Assembly (NCBI GenBank): GCA_938011445.1 | Contig: CALLUH010000008.1 | Coordinates: forward strand, 1-49,720 | Direction of reading: 5' to 3' | Length of the DNA: 49,720 bases | From: an uncultured Hyphomonadaceae bacterium | GTDB taxonomy: Bacteria > Pseudomonadota > Alphaproteobacteria > Caulobacterales > Hyphomonadaceae | Part shown: positions 9,768 through 18,503 of the stretch, in pieces | How the letters are laid out: the number at the start of each line of letters is the position of its first letter | Position numbering within the stretch: position 1 is the first letter of the stretch | Translations under genes and position numbers: made by a program | The notes under the pieces: model-generated | What the model was told of the DNA's origin: nothing | What the model saw: the letters and a program-made list of their open reading frames with translations, nothing else | The model's database searches: none

Positions 9768-9845
9768 GAATTCGTGGTCGTTGATGCGTTCGCGGCCACA
9801 GTTTCCTCCCTTTAAGGCCGCCCCGTTTCGGGCGGCCTCTTTTTT
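9768..9845 (+). ncRNA. candidate small RNA: hairpin, single-stranded CCUCC region, rho-independent terminator
   Basis: TTGAAA (9739-9744) -17 bp- TACATC (9762-9767) promoter-like; stem GTGGTCG/CGGCCAC (9774-9780/9793-9799); unpaired AGTTTCCTCCCTTT; terminator AGGCCGCCC-CGTTTC-GGGCGGCCT-CTTTTTT (9815-9845). No plus-strand CDS lies upstream. Confidence 0.5.
9815..9845 (+). terminator. rho-independent terminator
   Basis: 9-bp GC-rich perfect stem followed by CTTTTTT. Confidence 0.85.
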
Positions 9846-9880
9846 GGAAGGCTCATATCAATTTTTATCGCACGTCTAAC

Positions 9881-10399
9881 TCAACGCACCGCAAGCGGGT
9901 TGAGATTTTGGACAACATCCTCGGCATTGAAGGCCTGATAGTTTTCCTCTGACTTTTTACCGGGGAAGCCTTGAACAAGAACGCCAACATCGAAAATACG
10001 CCGCTCGCGTGTGCGGCTGCTGGTGGTGCCCCCAAAACCGCCGCCGAAACCGCCACGGAATCCGCCGAACCGGCCACCAAAGCCATTGTTAAAGCCAGTC
10101 GTGTTGAAATTACTTGTCCCCGCTTCGTCTTCGTCGATAACAACAAAATGGCCAAGACCATCAGCAAGGCTCAGCTCGGCCGCACGCAGAAGGATGTAAT
10201 TCTCAACGGTGGCCCGATCCGTACTGGGGTTGCCGCGAAAGCTGACGCGATACTTACCCGGTTCAATCCGCGTATCACTATAGCCAAAACCTCTCACCCC
10301 GCTCGGATTGGGCTGATAGGGTGTTGCCGTCGCACAGGCTCCTAGCGCGAGCGCCGCTGCCGCACCGATGATATAGGGCCAGAAATTTGTACGTGCCAT
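9881..10399 (-). CDS. CC0125/CC1285-type lipoprotein
   Basis: MARTNFWPYIIGAAAALALGACATATPYQP lipobox LGAC; RGFGYSDTRIEPGKYRVSFRGNPSTDRATVENYILLRAAEL; SD AAGGAG before ATG 10399; Gly/Phe-rich insert. Confidence 0.8.
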   Translation of the reverse strand: MARTNFWPYIIGAAAALALGACATATPYQPNPSGVRGFGYSDTRIEPGKYRVSFRGNPSTDRATVENYILLRAAELSLADGLGHFVVIDEDEAGTSNFNTTGFNNGFGGRFGGFRGGFGGGFGGTTSSRTRERRIFDVGVLVQGFPGKKSEENYQAFNAEDVVQNLNPLAVR

Positions 10400-10611
10400 T
10401 TGATCGGCTCCTTGCATTTTGAGATGTCGTCTTCTCGAGATTATAGAGAAAAAACGCAAAAAATGCACGATGGGAATGGATAATCTCGCATCACATTCGC
10501 TTTACGAACGTGGAACTGGTTATTGGCCATTAACCCGTAGCGAGACATAAACGGCTTGGTAGCACAGATGGCTCATCGGTTTGAAAAGCGGGACGAAAAG
10601 GAGTTTGCGAC

Positions 10612-11517
10612 ATGGCGATAGAGGCGAAACGGACCCCGGACACATATTTTGAAAGCCTGCCAGACTTCGACTATGGGCCAAATTATGTCGAGGATTTGCA
10701 GGGCTATGAGAGCTTGCGTATCCACTATGTTGATGAGGGGCCGAAAGAGGCCAATCACGTTTTTCTGTGTCTGCATGGCCAGCCGAGCTGGAGCTATCTT
10801 TACCGCAAAATGATACCTGTCTTCCTAGAGGCGGGCGGGCGTGTCCTGGCGCCGGACTGGCTCGGCTTTGGCCGCTCGGACAAACCTGTGGATGACGCTG
10901 TCTACACGTATGATTTCCATCGCAATATGCTGCTTCGCTTTGTCGAGAGGCTTGATCTGCAAAACATTACGCTGGTCTGTCAGGATTGGGGCGGCATATT
11001 GGGATTGAGCGTACCGATGGAGAGCCCGAAGCGGTTCAAGCGGCTAATCGTCATGAACACAGCGATCCCGCAGGGGCGCTCGCTTGGCGAGGGTTTTGCG
11101 GCATGGAAAGCTTTTGCAGCCACGCAACCGGATATGGACGTTGGCGGACTGATGCAACGCAGCATGCCGGCTTTGTCCGATGCGGAGGCGGCGGCCTTTA
11201 GCGCGCCGTTTCCGGATATGTCTTATAAAGCGGGCGTTCGGCGGTTTCCAGACATGGTTATGATTGAGCCGGATATGCAAGGGGTTGAAACCTCAAAGCG
11301 CGCGGCGGAATGGTGGGCAACGGACTGGCAAGGCGAAAGTTTCATGGCGGTGGGACTGGCCGACCCCGTTCTTGGTGGGCCGGTAATGGACGCCTTACGC
11401 TCAAATATCCGGGGATGCCCCCAGCCAATGCTGATCGAAGAGGCGGGACACTTTGTGCAAGAATGGGGCGAGCCGGTTGCCCGTGCAGCGCTTAAAGCAT
11501 TTGGGGATATTCAGTAA
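10612..11517 (+). CDS. haloalkane dehalogenase, HLD-I (DhlA-like) subfamily alpha/beta hydrolase
   Basis: HGQPSWSYLYRKM oxyanion region; CQDWGG nucleophile elbow with adjacent Trp; ADPVLGG acid; EEAGHFVQE catalytic His. Confidence 0.85.
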   Translation: MAIEAKRTPDTYFESLPDFDYGPNYVEDLQGYESLRIHYVDEGPKEANHVFLCLHGQPSWSYLYRKMIPVFLEAGGRVLAPDWLGFGRSDKPVDDAVYTYDFHRNMLLRFVERLDLQNITLVCQDWGGILGLSVPMESPKRFKRLIVMNTAIPQGRSLGEGFAAWKAFAATQPDMDVGGLMQRSMPALSDAEAAAFSAPFPDMSYKAGVRRFPDMVMIEPDMQGVETSKRAAEWWATDWQGESFMAVGLADPVLGGPVMDALRSNIRGCPQPMLIEEAGHFVQEWGEPVARAALKAFGDIQ

Positions 11518-11518
11518 G

Positions 11519-12688
11519 GTGATCCGGCATGGTGTCTTTTTTCACTTGGGGCTGGTGCTCCTTGCGATGTCACCACTGTCTATGGGTCAGGCCCAGCCGA
11601 CGCCGATCATTGCGGATGAACTTTCTGATTTGCCGTTCGCCGACCTTTTAGAGCGGATTGACCAGCGGCCAGATGATGGCCCCGCACGGCTGGAATTGGC
11701 CCAAAGGGAATTTAAGGCCAGACGGGACGCTTCCGCAGCGTTCAATGCGCGTCAGGCCCTGGCGACGGGCACGCTGGAGACTGAACAGGTCGCCGCTGCA
11801 CGGGAGCTTTTGGCGGCCCTGCAAAGACGCCGCCGGTGGATTGTCAATTTTGATGCATCGCTTGCGCCGACGACATCACGTCAGGAGTTTTTCGACCCCG
11901 ATCCGGCCAATGGCACCGATGAGGATGTTGTGCTCCGCACGGTAAATTCCGGTGTCGGGGTTACCGGATTTGCCTCTGTCGAGAACAGGTTGCGCCTCAG
12001 CGAATCTGTCCGCTTGTCCAGCCTGGTTTTTTCGCAAGGGTCAGTGTTTACGGATAGCGATTTCAACGCCTTCTTTGTGACGGGTCGGTTTGGCCCACTA
12101 TTTTTGCAGAGCGGGGACAACCGGATTGGTGTGCGGGCGCTCGCCGAGGGGCGATGGCTGGGTGGTGATCTCGATTTTGAGGCCTATGGCGGTGAAGCCT
12201 TTTTCCAGCGGTCAATCGGAACACGCTTTGTCGGCTTCGGACGTGTCATTGTTCGGGCGGTGGATGACAGTTTTGACAGTCAGGATGGCGAGACTTACGG
12301 GCTTGACGGCACGGTGACGCGATTTGGTCGCCAGGGCCGGTTCGAGCGGGTTTTTGCGTCCGCTTTCAGGGCCGATTTTGCAGCCTCCAATCAAAGCTTC
12401 TGGTTTGGCCGCGCGGGGTTTGGCGTCTTTCGCGAGACAGGTTTCGGCCTTGGTGTATTGGTTGAGCCGGCCATATCCTATCAGCGATTTAACGGGATTG
12501 ATCCGATCGGTCAGGTGGCGCGCGAGGACTGGCGCTACGGTGCCAATCTACGCATTGTCAAACGGGACTGGCGACTGTTCGGGATTTCGCCATTTGTCGC
12601 TTTGGGGGTGCAAAGACAGGAGTCGAATGTGGACGTATTTGACACAACCCGCACGACTGTGAATGCAGGGCTGACAAGGACTTTCTGA
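11519..12688 (+). CDS. surface lipoprotein assembly modifier (Slam/DUF560)-like outer-membrane protein
   Basis: GTG start directly after the upstream TAA; signal peptide; TPR-like N-terminus (DGPARLELAQREFKARRDASAAFNARQALA), beta-barrel-like C-terminus ending ...TRTTVNAGLTRTF. Confidence 0.68.
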   Translation: MIRHGVFFHLGLVLLAMSPLSMGQAQPTPIIADELSDLPFADLLERIDQRPDDGPARLELAQREFKARRDASAAFNARQALATGTLETEQVAAARELLAALQRRRRWIVNFDASLAPTTSRQEFFDPDPANGTDEDVVLRTVNSGVGVTGFASVENRLRLSESVRLSSLVFSQGSVFTDSDFNAFFVTGRFGPLFLQSGDNRIGVRALAEGRWLGGDLDFEAYGGEAFFQRSIGTRFVGFGRVIVRAVDDSFDSQDGETYGLDGTVTRFGRQGRFERVFASAFRADFAASNQSFWFGRAGFGVFRETGFGLGVLVEPAISYQRFNGIDPIGQVAREDWRYGANLRIVKRDWRLFGISPFVALGVQRQESNVDVFDTTRTTVNAGLTRTF

Positions 12689-12689
12689 T

Positions 12690-13088
12690 ATGCGCGTAGA
12701 GGCTGGCTGCGGCGCTGCGATTACCAATTCCGTGGGCGAATTATTGCTGATTCAGAGATTAGCAGAACCCGAAGCGGGGGCCTGGGGGTTGCCCGGTGGG
12801 AAGATTGATTTTGGTGAGCAGGCGGAACGGGCAGTGGTACGCGAGATTTACGAAGAGTTGGGTATTGAAATCGTTCTGGACGGGCTGGCCTGTCTGTCCG
12901 AAACGATCTTGCGAGGTGATGGCCGACACTGGATTGCGCCGGTCTATCATGCGCAGATTGTCGCCGGCGTGCCAAAGCTGATGGAAGCTGACAAGCATGG
13001 CGGTTGGGGCTGGTTTGATCTGGCGGGCTTGCCGGACAAGCTGACAAGCCCGACCGTGCAATATCTTGAGGCGTGCTGCCGGGGATAG
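12690..13088 (+). CDS. NUDIX hydrolase
   Basis: Nudix box GKIDFGEQAERAVVREIYEELGIE (GX5EX7REUXEEXGU). Confidence 0.95.
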   Translation: MRVEAGCGAAITNSVGELLLIQRLAEPEAGAWGLPGGKIDFGEQAERAVVREIYEELGIEIVLDGLACLSETILRGDGRHWIAPVYHAQIVAGVPKLMEADKHGGWGWFDLAGLPDKLTSPTVQYLEACCRG

Positions 13089-13123
13089 GACGGGCGCGGG
13101 AGCGTGATCGGTGTTCGGGCGCG

Positions 13124-13834
13124 TTACAGACCTGCGCTGGCAAGATCGAAGACGAGACTGAAATCAACTGGCAACGCATTGCGGATGTATTGTTGGATAA
13201 AGAGATTTTGCTCGGCAATCCATTTCGGCGAGACATAGACAATATCAAAGCGCTGAAGCGGTCCCCAGGTCGCCGCTGCGGGATCAAGCAAGCCATCCTT
13301 GATATTGAAGATCGCCGTTTTGACCTCGCCGCCCGGAATACGGCGCATTAGCAGAACCTGTTTGGCATTTGCCTCGGGGGTAAAGCCGCCAGCCATGATG
13401 ATGGCCTGAAGCGGTCCAATCTGGCCGGGCAGGTCGATAATGCTCGGGGTTGAAACCTGACCGCCGACAAAGACACGTTGAGAGCCAAAGGCGGTTGCAC
13501 TAACGGTCAGACGTGGATCGCGAAGCTGACTGCTTAATGCAGCCATCAAGCTGTCCTGCACCTCATCGGCACTGCGGCCCGCCGCTTGTACCGATCCGAT
13601 GAGAGGCATTGAAATCCGTCCGTCCGGCGCGATAATGACCGCTTGTCGCGACAATTCGGGTGCTGTTGCAACATCAACATCAAGCGTGTCGCCTGTCCAC
13701 AGTATATAGGGTGCGTCCAAGCCAGAATAGCTCTGCCATTCACTGACGGGAAAATCGGGCGACGCAACGGGGTTGGACGCACAGCCAATCAGCAGTGCCG
13801 AACACGCCAAACCGGAAAACACCTTAGGCCACAT
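13124..13834 (-). CDS. hfsD: polysaccharide export (Wza/BexD-type) outer-membrane lipoprotein, HfsD-like
   Basis: Lipobox LIGCAS; LSRQAVIIAPDGRISMPLIGSVQAAGRSADEVQDSLMAALSSQLRDPRLTVSATAFGSQRVFVGGQVSTP, Poly_export + SLBB. Confidence 0.88.
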   Translation of the reverse strand: MWPKVFSGLACSALLIGCASNPVASPDFPVSEWQSYSGLDAPYILWTGDTLDVDVATAPELSRQAVIIAPDGRISMPLIGSVQAAGRSADEVQDSLMAALSSQLRDPRLTVSATAFGSQRVFVGGQVSTPSIIDLPGQIGPLQAIIMAGGFTPEANAKQVLLMRRIPGGEVKTAIFNIKDGLLDPAAATWGPLQRFDIVYVSPKWIAEQNLFIQQYIRNALPVDFSLVFDLASAGL

Positions 13835-13940
13835 TGGAAAACCACTCTACACTACGTCGAAACCATAACTGTTAATGATTAAGGAATTATCAAATCGAGT
13901 CTGCTAGGAAAAGGCCATAAGTGTTGGAAGTCACCAGAGA

Positions 13941-15401
13941 ATGACCGATTATAGTGAACTAAACGCTTTCAAGCGGCCGCGTCTGGGGGTGCTTGAGATT
14001 GGCGTTCATCTATGGCGAAATATCTGGCTTATGCTATTGATATTCATACCGATTTTCGCGCTGGGCCTGACCCTGGCATTCATGCAGGAAGATGTGTATG
14101 TCGCCTCTTCACGCGTCAAAGTGTCGGTTGGGGAGGAGTATCTGTTTCGTCCAAGGGTTGGCGGGGATTTGGTAAACAATCCCATCCCGGCCACCGAAGA
14201 GCTTGTCCAGACCGAGCTTGAACTGCTCTACAGTCCGGTCATTGCAGAACGGGTATTGAGAAAATTTGGTATTGCGCGCCTGTACCCGGAGATAGCGGCC
14301 CGAATGGCCGGCGCACCCGAAGATAAGGTCTATGAGTTAAGTGAACGGGCACTGAAGTCGCTGCGCCGTGATTTTGGTGCTTTCGCCGCCCCTAAGAAAA
14401 CCGTTATTAGCGCAAGTTTCGAGCATCTTGATGCCCAATTGTCGGCGGATGTGCTGAACACATTTATGGATGAGTATATCGCCTATCGCGCAACCATTTT
14501 CGGCAATGAGGATCTTGCGTCATTCGAGAACCAGAGACGAACCTTCGAGGCGGAACTGTTTGAAACCGAAGACGAGATGCGGCGATTTCTGGCGGCAAAC
14601 AATATCGGTAATTTTGAAACCGAACGCCAGTCGGTCCAGACCCTGATTGCGTCTATTGAACAGTCCATCTTTAACAATGAGACAAGTCAGAGCGAGTTAC
14701 AGGGCCAGCTTAATGTCCTCGGACAGCAATTGGAGACAACGCCTGACGAGATAGATGTTTTTGTCGAGGATTCGTCGGCGCAGAGCCTTGTCACGCTCGA
14801 ACTCGAACGCGAGGAGCTGCTCTCGCGCTACACCGAAACCTCCGAGCCGGTGCAGAATATCAATCGGCGGATTGCCAGAGCGCGCGAATATCTTGACAGC
14901 GGTGTGCGCACCAGCGGGCTGGTCCGGCGGGGCCCGAATCCGCTCTATCAAAGCGTTCAGGCAAATACGTCCACTTTGAGCGCGCAATTGTCCGCTGCCC
15001 AATTGCAAAGAGAGGTTCTCAACAGACAGTCGCGCAATGTGGAAGCACGTCAGAGACGACTTGCCGAACTCGAGCCAGAATGGCAGGCCTTGATTCGCAA
15101 ACGGGATTTGCTCGAAAGTAATGTTCGCAGTTTCGCAGTGCGGGAAACGGAATCACGAACTCTATCGCAGCTCGATCGACAAGATCAGGACAATATCAAA
15201 ATCCTCGAACGCGCCAGACGCCCGGCGGAGGGGAAAAGCCTGAAATTGGTTATCGCCATACTTTCGCTGCTATTTGCAGGCTTCACAGCGCTTGTGGCAG
15301 GGTTTTTACGCGCGCTGTCATCTCGCGGTTTTGTTTCAGCCAGTTCGCTAGAACGGACAATAGGCTTGCCGGTTGTAGCGACCGTCGCCCGATATAAATA
15401 G
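13941..15401 (+). CDS. hfsA: Wzz/GumC chain-length determinant-type protein, HfsA-like
   Basis: N- and C-terminal TM helices flanking a long coiled-coil; DILERARRPAEGKSLKLV-type Wzz C-terminal Pro/Gly motif. Confidence 0.88.
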   Translation: MTDYSELNAFKRPRLGVLEIGVHLWRNIWLMLLIFIPIFALGLTLAFMQEDVYVASSRVKVSVGEEYLFRPRVGGDLVNNPIPATEELVQTELELLYSPVIAERVLRKFGIARLYPEIAARMAGAPEDKVYELSERALKSLRRDFGAFAAPKKTVISASFEHLDAQLSADVLNTFMDEYIAYRATIFGNEDLASFENQRRTFEAELFETEDEMRRFLAANNIGNFETERQSVQTLIASIEQSIFNNETSQSELQGQLNVLGQQLETTPDEIDVFVEDSSAQSLVTLELEREELLSRYTETSEPVQNINRRIARAREYLDSGVRTSGLVRRGPNPLYQSVQANTSTLSAQLSAAQLQREVLNRQSRNVEARQRRLAELEPEWQALIRKRDLLESNVRSFAVRETESRTLSQLDRQDQDNIKILERARRPAEGKSLKLVIAILSLLFAGFTALVAGFLRALSSRGFVSASSLERTIGLPVVATVARYK

Positions 15402-15484
15402 GCGTCCAGCAAGCGGGCATTAACCTTGTTTGGATATTCATCCAGCCGATATAACCGCTTCAATCAAGGACGATAATCAGAGTA

Positions 15485-16186
15485 ATGCATGATCTGCGAC
15501 AAGACCTTGATCCATTGTGGCGCGCCGCTGGCCGGTTAAAGGTGGCCAATGGCGGGCGCGGCATCATGTTTATTGCCGCTCATGAGGGCGAGGGCACGAG
15601 CAGTGTTGCGGCGTCTTTCGCTTTGATTGCGGCCGAGAGATCGCGCAGGGCGGCATGGCTGATCGACCTTGATTTATACGATAATCCTCAATTTGAAGCC
15701 TTCAGGCATGGTAGTTTTGCGACAAGCGGTCTTTCACGCGCTTACGACGCATCTTTGGGGGCTAAACCTTTTTATGACATTGTGCCGACGCAGCGGCCAG
15801 CCCGATCTGGCAAGGGAGCCAAAGCCAAATTACTTGCCGCGCATCAGGTTACGGGCACCCAGCTTCTGGTCACCCGATTTGACATAGACCGCGTGGCCCA
15901 TGGCAGTAAAATCCATCTTTCGACCCGGCCTGATTGGTGGGCTGCGCTTCGGCGGGGGGCAGATTGGATGATTGTCGATGCCCCCGCAATTGACCGCTCC
16001 GGCGCAGGTCTGGCTATGGTATCGCAAATGGATGGTGTTATCATTGTCGTTCAGGCAGATCGAACGAGGCCCGAGACGGTGACAAATCTGACCAAGGAAA
16101 TTGAAGCCTATGGTGGACGGGCTTTGGGCGTGGTGATGACCCATATGCGCGCGGATTCGCGGTTCATCGACCGGCTGGCTGGCTGA
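15485..16186 (+). CDS. hfsB: CpsD/CapB-type P-loop protein without C-terminal Tyr cluster, HfsB-like
   Basis: FIAAHEGEGTSSVAASFALIAAERS (degenerate Walker A), AWLIDLDLYD (Walker A'), DWMIVDAPAI (Walker B). Confidence 0.78.
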   Translation: MHDLRQDLDPLWRAAGRLKVANGGRGIMFIAAHEGEGTSSVAASFALIAAERSRRAAWLIDLDLYDNPQFEAFRHGSFATSGLSRAYDASLGAKPFYDIVPTQRPARSGKGAKAKLLAAHQVTGTQLLVTRFDIDRVAHGSKIHLSTRPDWWAALRRGADWMIVDAPAIDRSGAGLAMVSQMDGVIIVVQADRTRPETVTNLTKEIEAYGGRALGVVMTHMRADSRFIDRLAG

Positions 16187-16193
16187 GGCGTGT

Positions 16194-17552
16194 TTGGTCA
16201 TGGCACAGACAATAGCAGACGACAGGGAAACGGTGAGGCTCTGGGATACAATCCCGCGCATGGCCGAAACCGGGCTGATGCTGATTTTGCTGTTCCTTTT
16301 CGCCGAAGCGCTGCTTGGACCTTTGCTGGCCTCCGAGCAGGAGCCAGATGGCAGCCCGATTTTGCGGATTATGTGGCTGCCGGTTTACGTATTGGTGCTG
16401 GCTCTGGCAGTTATGCGAACACGGACACTTATCCTTGTGAGCGTGCGCATGCCTTTGCTGATTATGCTTCTGGGCGTAACGGCAGCGTCTGTACTTTGGT
16501 CAATTGATACGGCTGTTACATTCCGGCGGGCGATTGCTGTTATCGTGACCACCGGCCTCGGCCTGCATCTGGCCAATCGCTATAATTGGCAGGAAATGCT
16601 GACCATGTTTGGATTGATATGGCTCATTCTGGCGGGGCTGTCCTATGTGATTTCGCTGGGCATGCCTGCCATCGGTCTGGAGCAGGATGGCGATCATATT
16701 GGCGCGTGGCGGGGGCTGTGGTTCCAGAAAAACGCGCTTGGCGGTCACATGTCGCGCGCAACGCTGCTCTTTGCATTCTTGATGATCACGGCTCCGGATC
16801 TCAGGCGGCTTTGGATATTTGGTTTGATCCTGACCATTGGCCTTGTCTTCTTGTCTACGTCGAAAACATCTCTGGTCGGCATGCTGCTCGGTTTCGGGAT
16901 TTTGGGAACAGGGTTTTTGATGCGGCGCGGGGCAAGGCTCGCTCTGGTTCTGCTCTGGCTTGCTGTTTTGTTTACGGGGATATTGAGCGCAATTGTGGTT
17001 TTCCAGCCTGAATTGCTGGTGAGCGTGTTGGGGCGGGATTTGACGCTAACGGGACGAACAGACATCTGGGTGGCGCTTGGCTATGTCATTGTTGACCGCC
17101 CCTGGCTCGGCCATGGCTATGGTGCTTTCTGGACCATCGGCTCCGCACCTGCCGATTTTGTAAAGGATCTCGTTCAATGGGACGTTCCGACAGCGCATAA
17201 TGGCTGGATGGAGACATGGCTTAGCGTCGGGCTTGTCGGGATGGGGCTGTTTGCTCTGGCCTATCTTGCAACTGTGGCACGGGCCTTTATTGCGGCACTT
17301 TCAAGCTGGAACGGGATTTTCGCACTTGGGTTTCTGGCGCAGTTCTTTTTGTTCAACCTGTCCGAAAGCATGATTTTGCAGCAGAACTCGATTGTCTGGC
17401 TGACCTATATTGCCATTTCGGCCAAGCTTGTCGGGCAAAGCGTTCTGGACCGAAAACAGCGTCCGCTCAGGCAAGCGCGTGCGCCACGGGATTTGCTACC
17501 TGCCAGGGCTGTCGGGCGGGATCCCGGGGCCACTATGCGAGAGCTGCGCTGA
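16194..17552 (+). CDS. hfsC: Wzy/O-antigen ligase/ExoQ family polymerase, HfsC-like
   Basis: 452-aa multi-TM protein; STSKTSLVGMLLGFGI, GRTDIWVALGYVIVDRPWLGHGYGAFW, AHNGWMETWLSVGLVG (Wzy_C motifs). Confidence 0.88.
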   Translation: MVMAQTIADDRETVRLWDTIPRMAETGLMLILLFLFAEALLGPLLASEQEPDGSPILRIMWLPVYVLVLALAVMRTRTLILVSVRMPLLIMLLGVTAASVLWSIDTAVTFRRAIAVIVTTGLGLHLANRYNWQEMLTMFGLIWLILAGLSYVISLGMPAIGLEQDGDHIGAWRGLWFQKNALGGHMSRATLLFAFLMITAPDLRRLWIFGLILTIGLVFLSTSKTSLVGMLLGFGILGTGFLMRRGARLALVLLWLAVLFTGILSAIVVFQPELLVSVLGRDLTLTGRTDIWVALGYVIVDRPWLGHGYGAFWTIGSAPADFVKDLVQWDVPTAHNGWMETWLSVGLVGMGLFALAYLATVARAFIAALSSWNGIFALGFLAQFFLFNLSESMILQQNSIVWLTYIAISAKLVGQSVLDRKQRPLRQARAPRDLLPARAVGRDPGATMRELR

Positions 17553-18503
17553 AGCCGGATCGTCCTGCGGGGGCTTGATCAAAGCGGCAGCGCCATAAAG
17601 ATTGATCCGTTTCCAGAAGAAGACCTTTGCAATACCGCGCATAGCGAGGTCGATCTGCTGAGCACTGCCCTCTGCTTTGACAAGGTATCCTAACACGCCA
17701 CGCGTTCCGTGCAGGGCGAATTTTGCCGCGCCAATGGCCATCCAGATGGCAAGTTTTGGGTAATTGCGCTCAAGCCGGGCTTCGGTGCAGGGCCCCTGAC
17801 CATAGACAAAAGCGCGCTTGAGCGTGTATTTAAGGTTTAACCGTTTGCGCGCGGTGTGCTCGAACACATTGGCCTCCGGCTCCCAAGCAAACTGTCCGCC
17901 AATATCTTCGATGTCCATAAACAACATATCGTCTTCGCCGCCTGTCTCATTTGTATCGGGATCGAACAGAGGGCGTTTTTTGGGTAGGCTGGCAACGTCT
18001 ATCAGCGTATTGCAACCCCCGTGATAATGCTTGATATAGCCGCGCTTTGAGCGGTCCGCACGTCCAAAAAAACGGCTGAAATAGGCGCGATGCCGTGTGA
18101 TGTCATCTGGTAAAACGGTGATGAGCGGGCCAAAGACAACCGCCGGTTTGAGTTCCATATGCAGGTCGTAGAGTTTCTCTAGCCAATCTGCATTCTGGGC
18201 TGACTGATCATCGTCGAGAAAGGCGATCAGGTCACTATCGACCAGATCTATCGCGCAGTTTCGGGCATTCGCGACGCCTGCGTCAGGTTCATGAGCAGCG
18301 ATAAAACGCAAATTTTCCGGCGCTTCCGCCCGTAGGATCTCAATCGAATCTCGGGCACTAGCGGCAGGATCATTGTCGACAATAATGAGCGTGCAGTCTG
18401 TCTTGTCGAGCATGGTCTGCTTGAACACGGACCGCGCGGCCACCAGCAATCCGTCGGGGCGTTGAAAAGTTGGAATGATGATTGAGATAGATCGTTCAGG
18501 CAT
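17496..18503 (-). CDS. GT2 family glycosyltransferase (HfsL-like candidate)
   Basis: SIIIPTFQRPDGLLVAARSVFKQ; VDSDLIAFLDDDQ DxD motif; 3' end overlaps hfsC 3' end convergently. Confidence 0.88.
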   Translation of the reverse strand: MPERSISIIIPTFQRPDGLLVAARSVFKQTMLDKTDCTLIIVDNDPAASARDSIEILRAEAPENLRFIAAHEPDAGVANARNCAIDLVDSDLIAFLDDDQSAQNADWLEKLYDLHMELKPAVVFGPLITVLPDDITRHRAYFSRFFGRADRSKRGYIKHYHGGCNTLIDVASLPKKRPLFDPDTNETGGEDDMLFMDIEDIGGQFAWEPEANVFEHTARKRLNLKYTLKRAFVYGQGPCTEARLERNYPKLAIWMAIGAAKFALHGTRGVLGYLVKAEGSAQQIDLAMRGIAKVFFWKRINLYGAAALIKPPQDDPASAQLSHSGPGIPPDSPGR

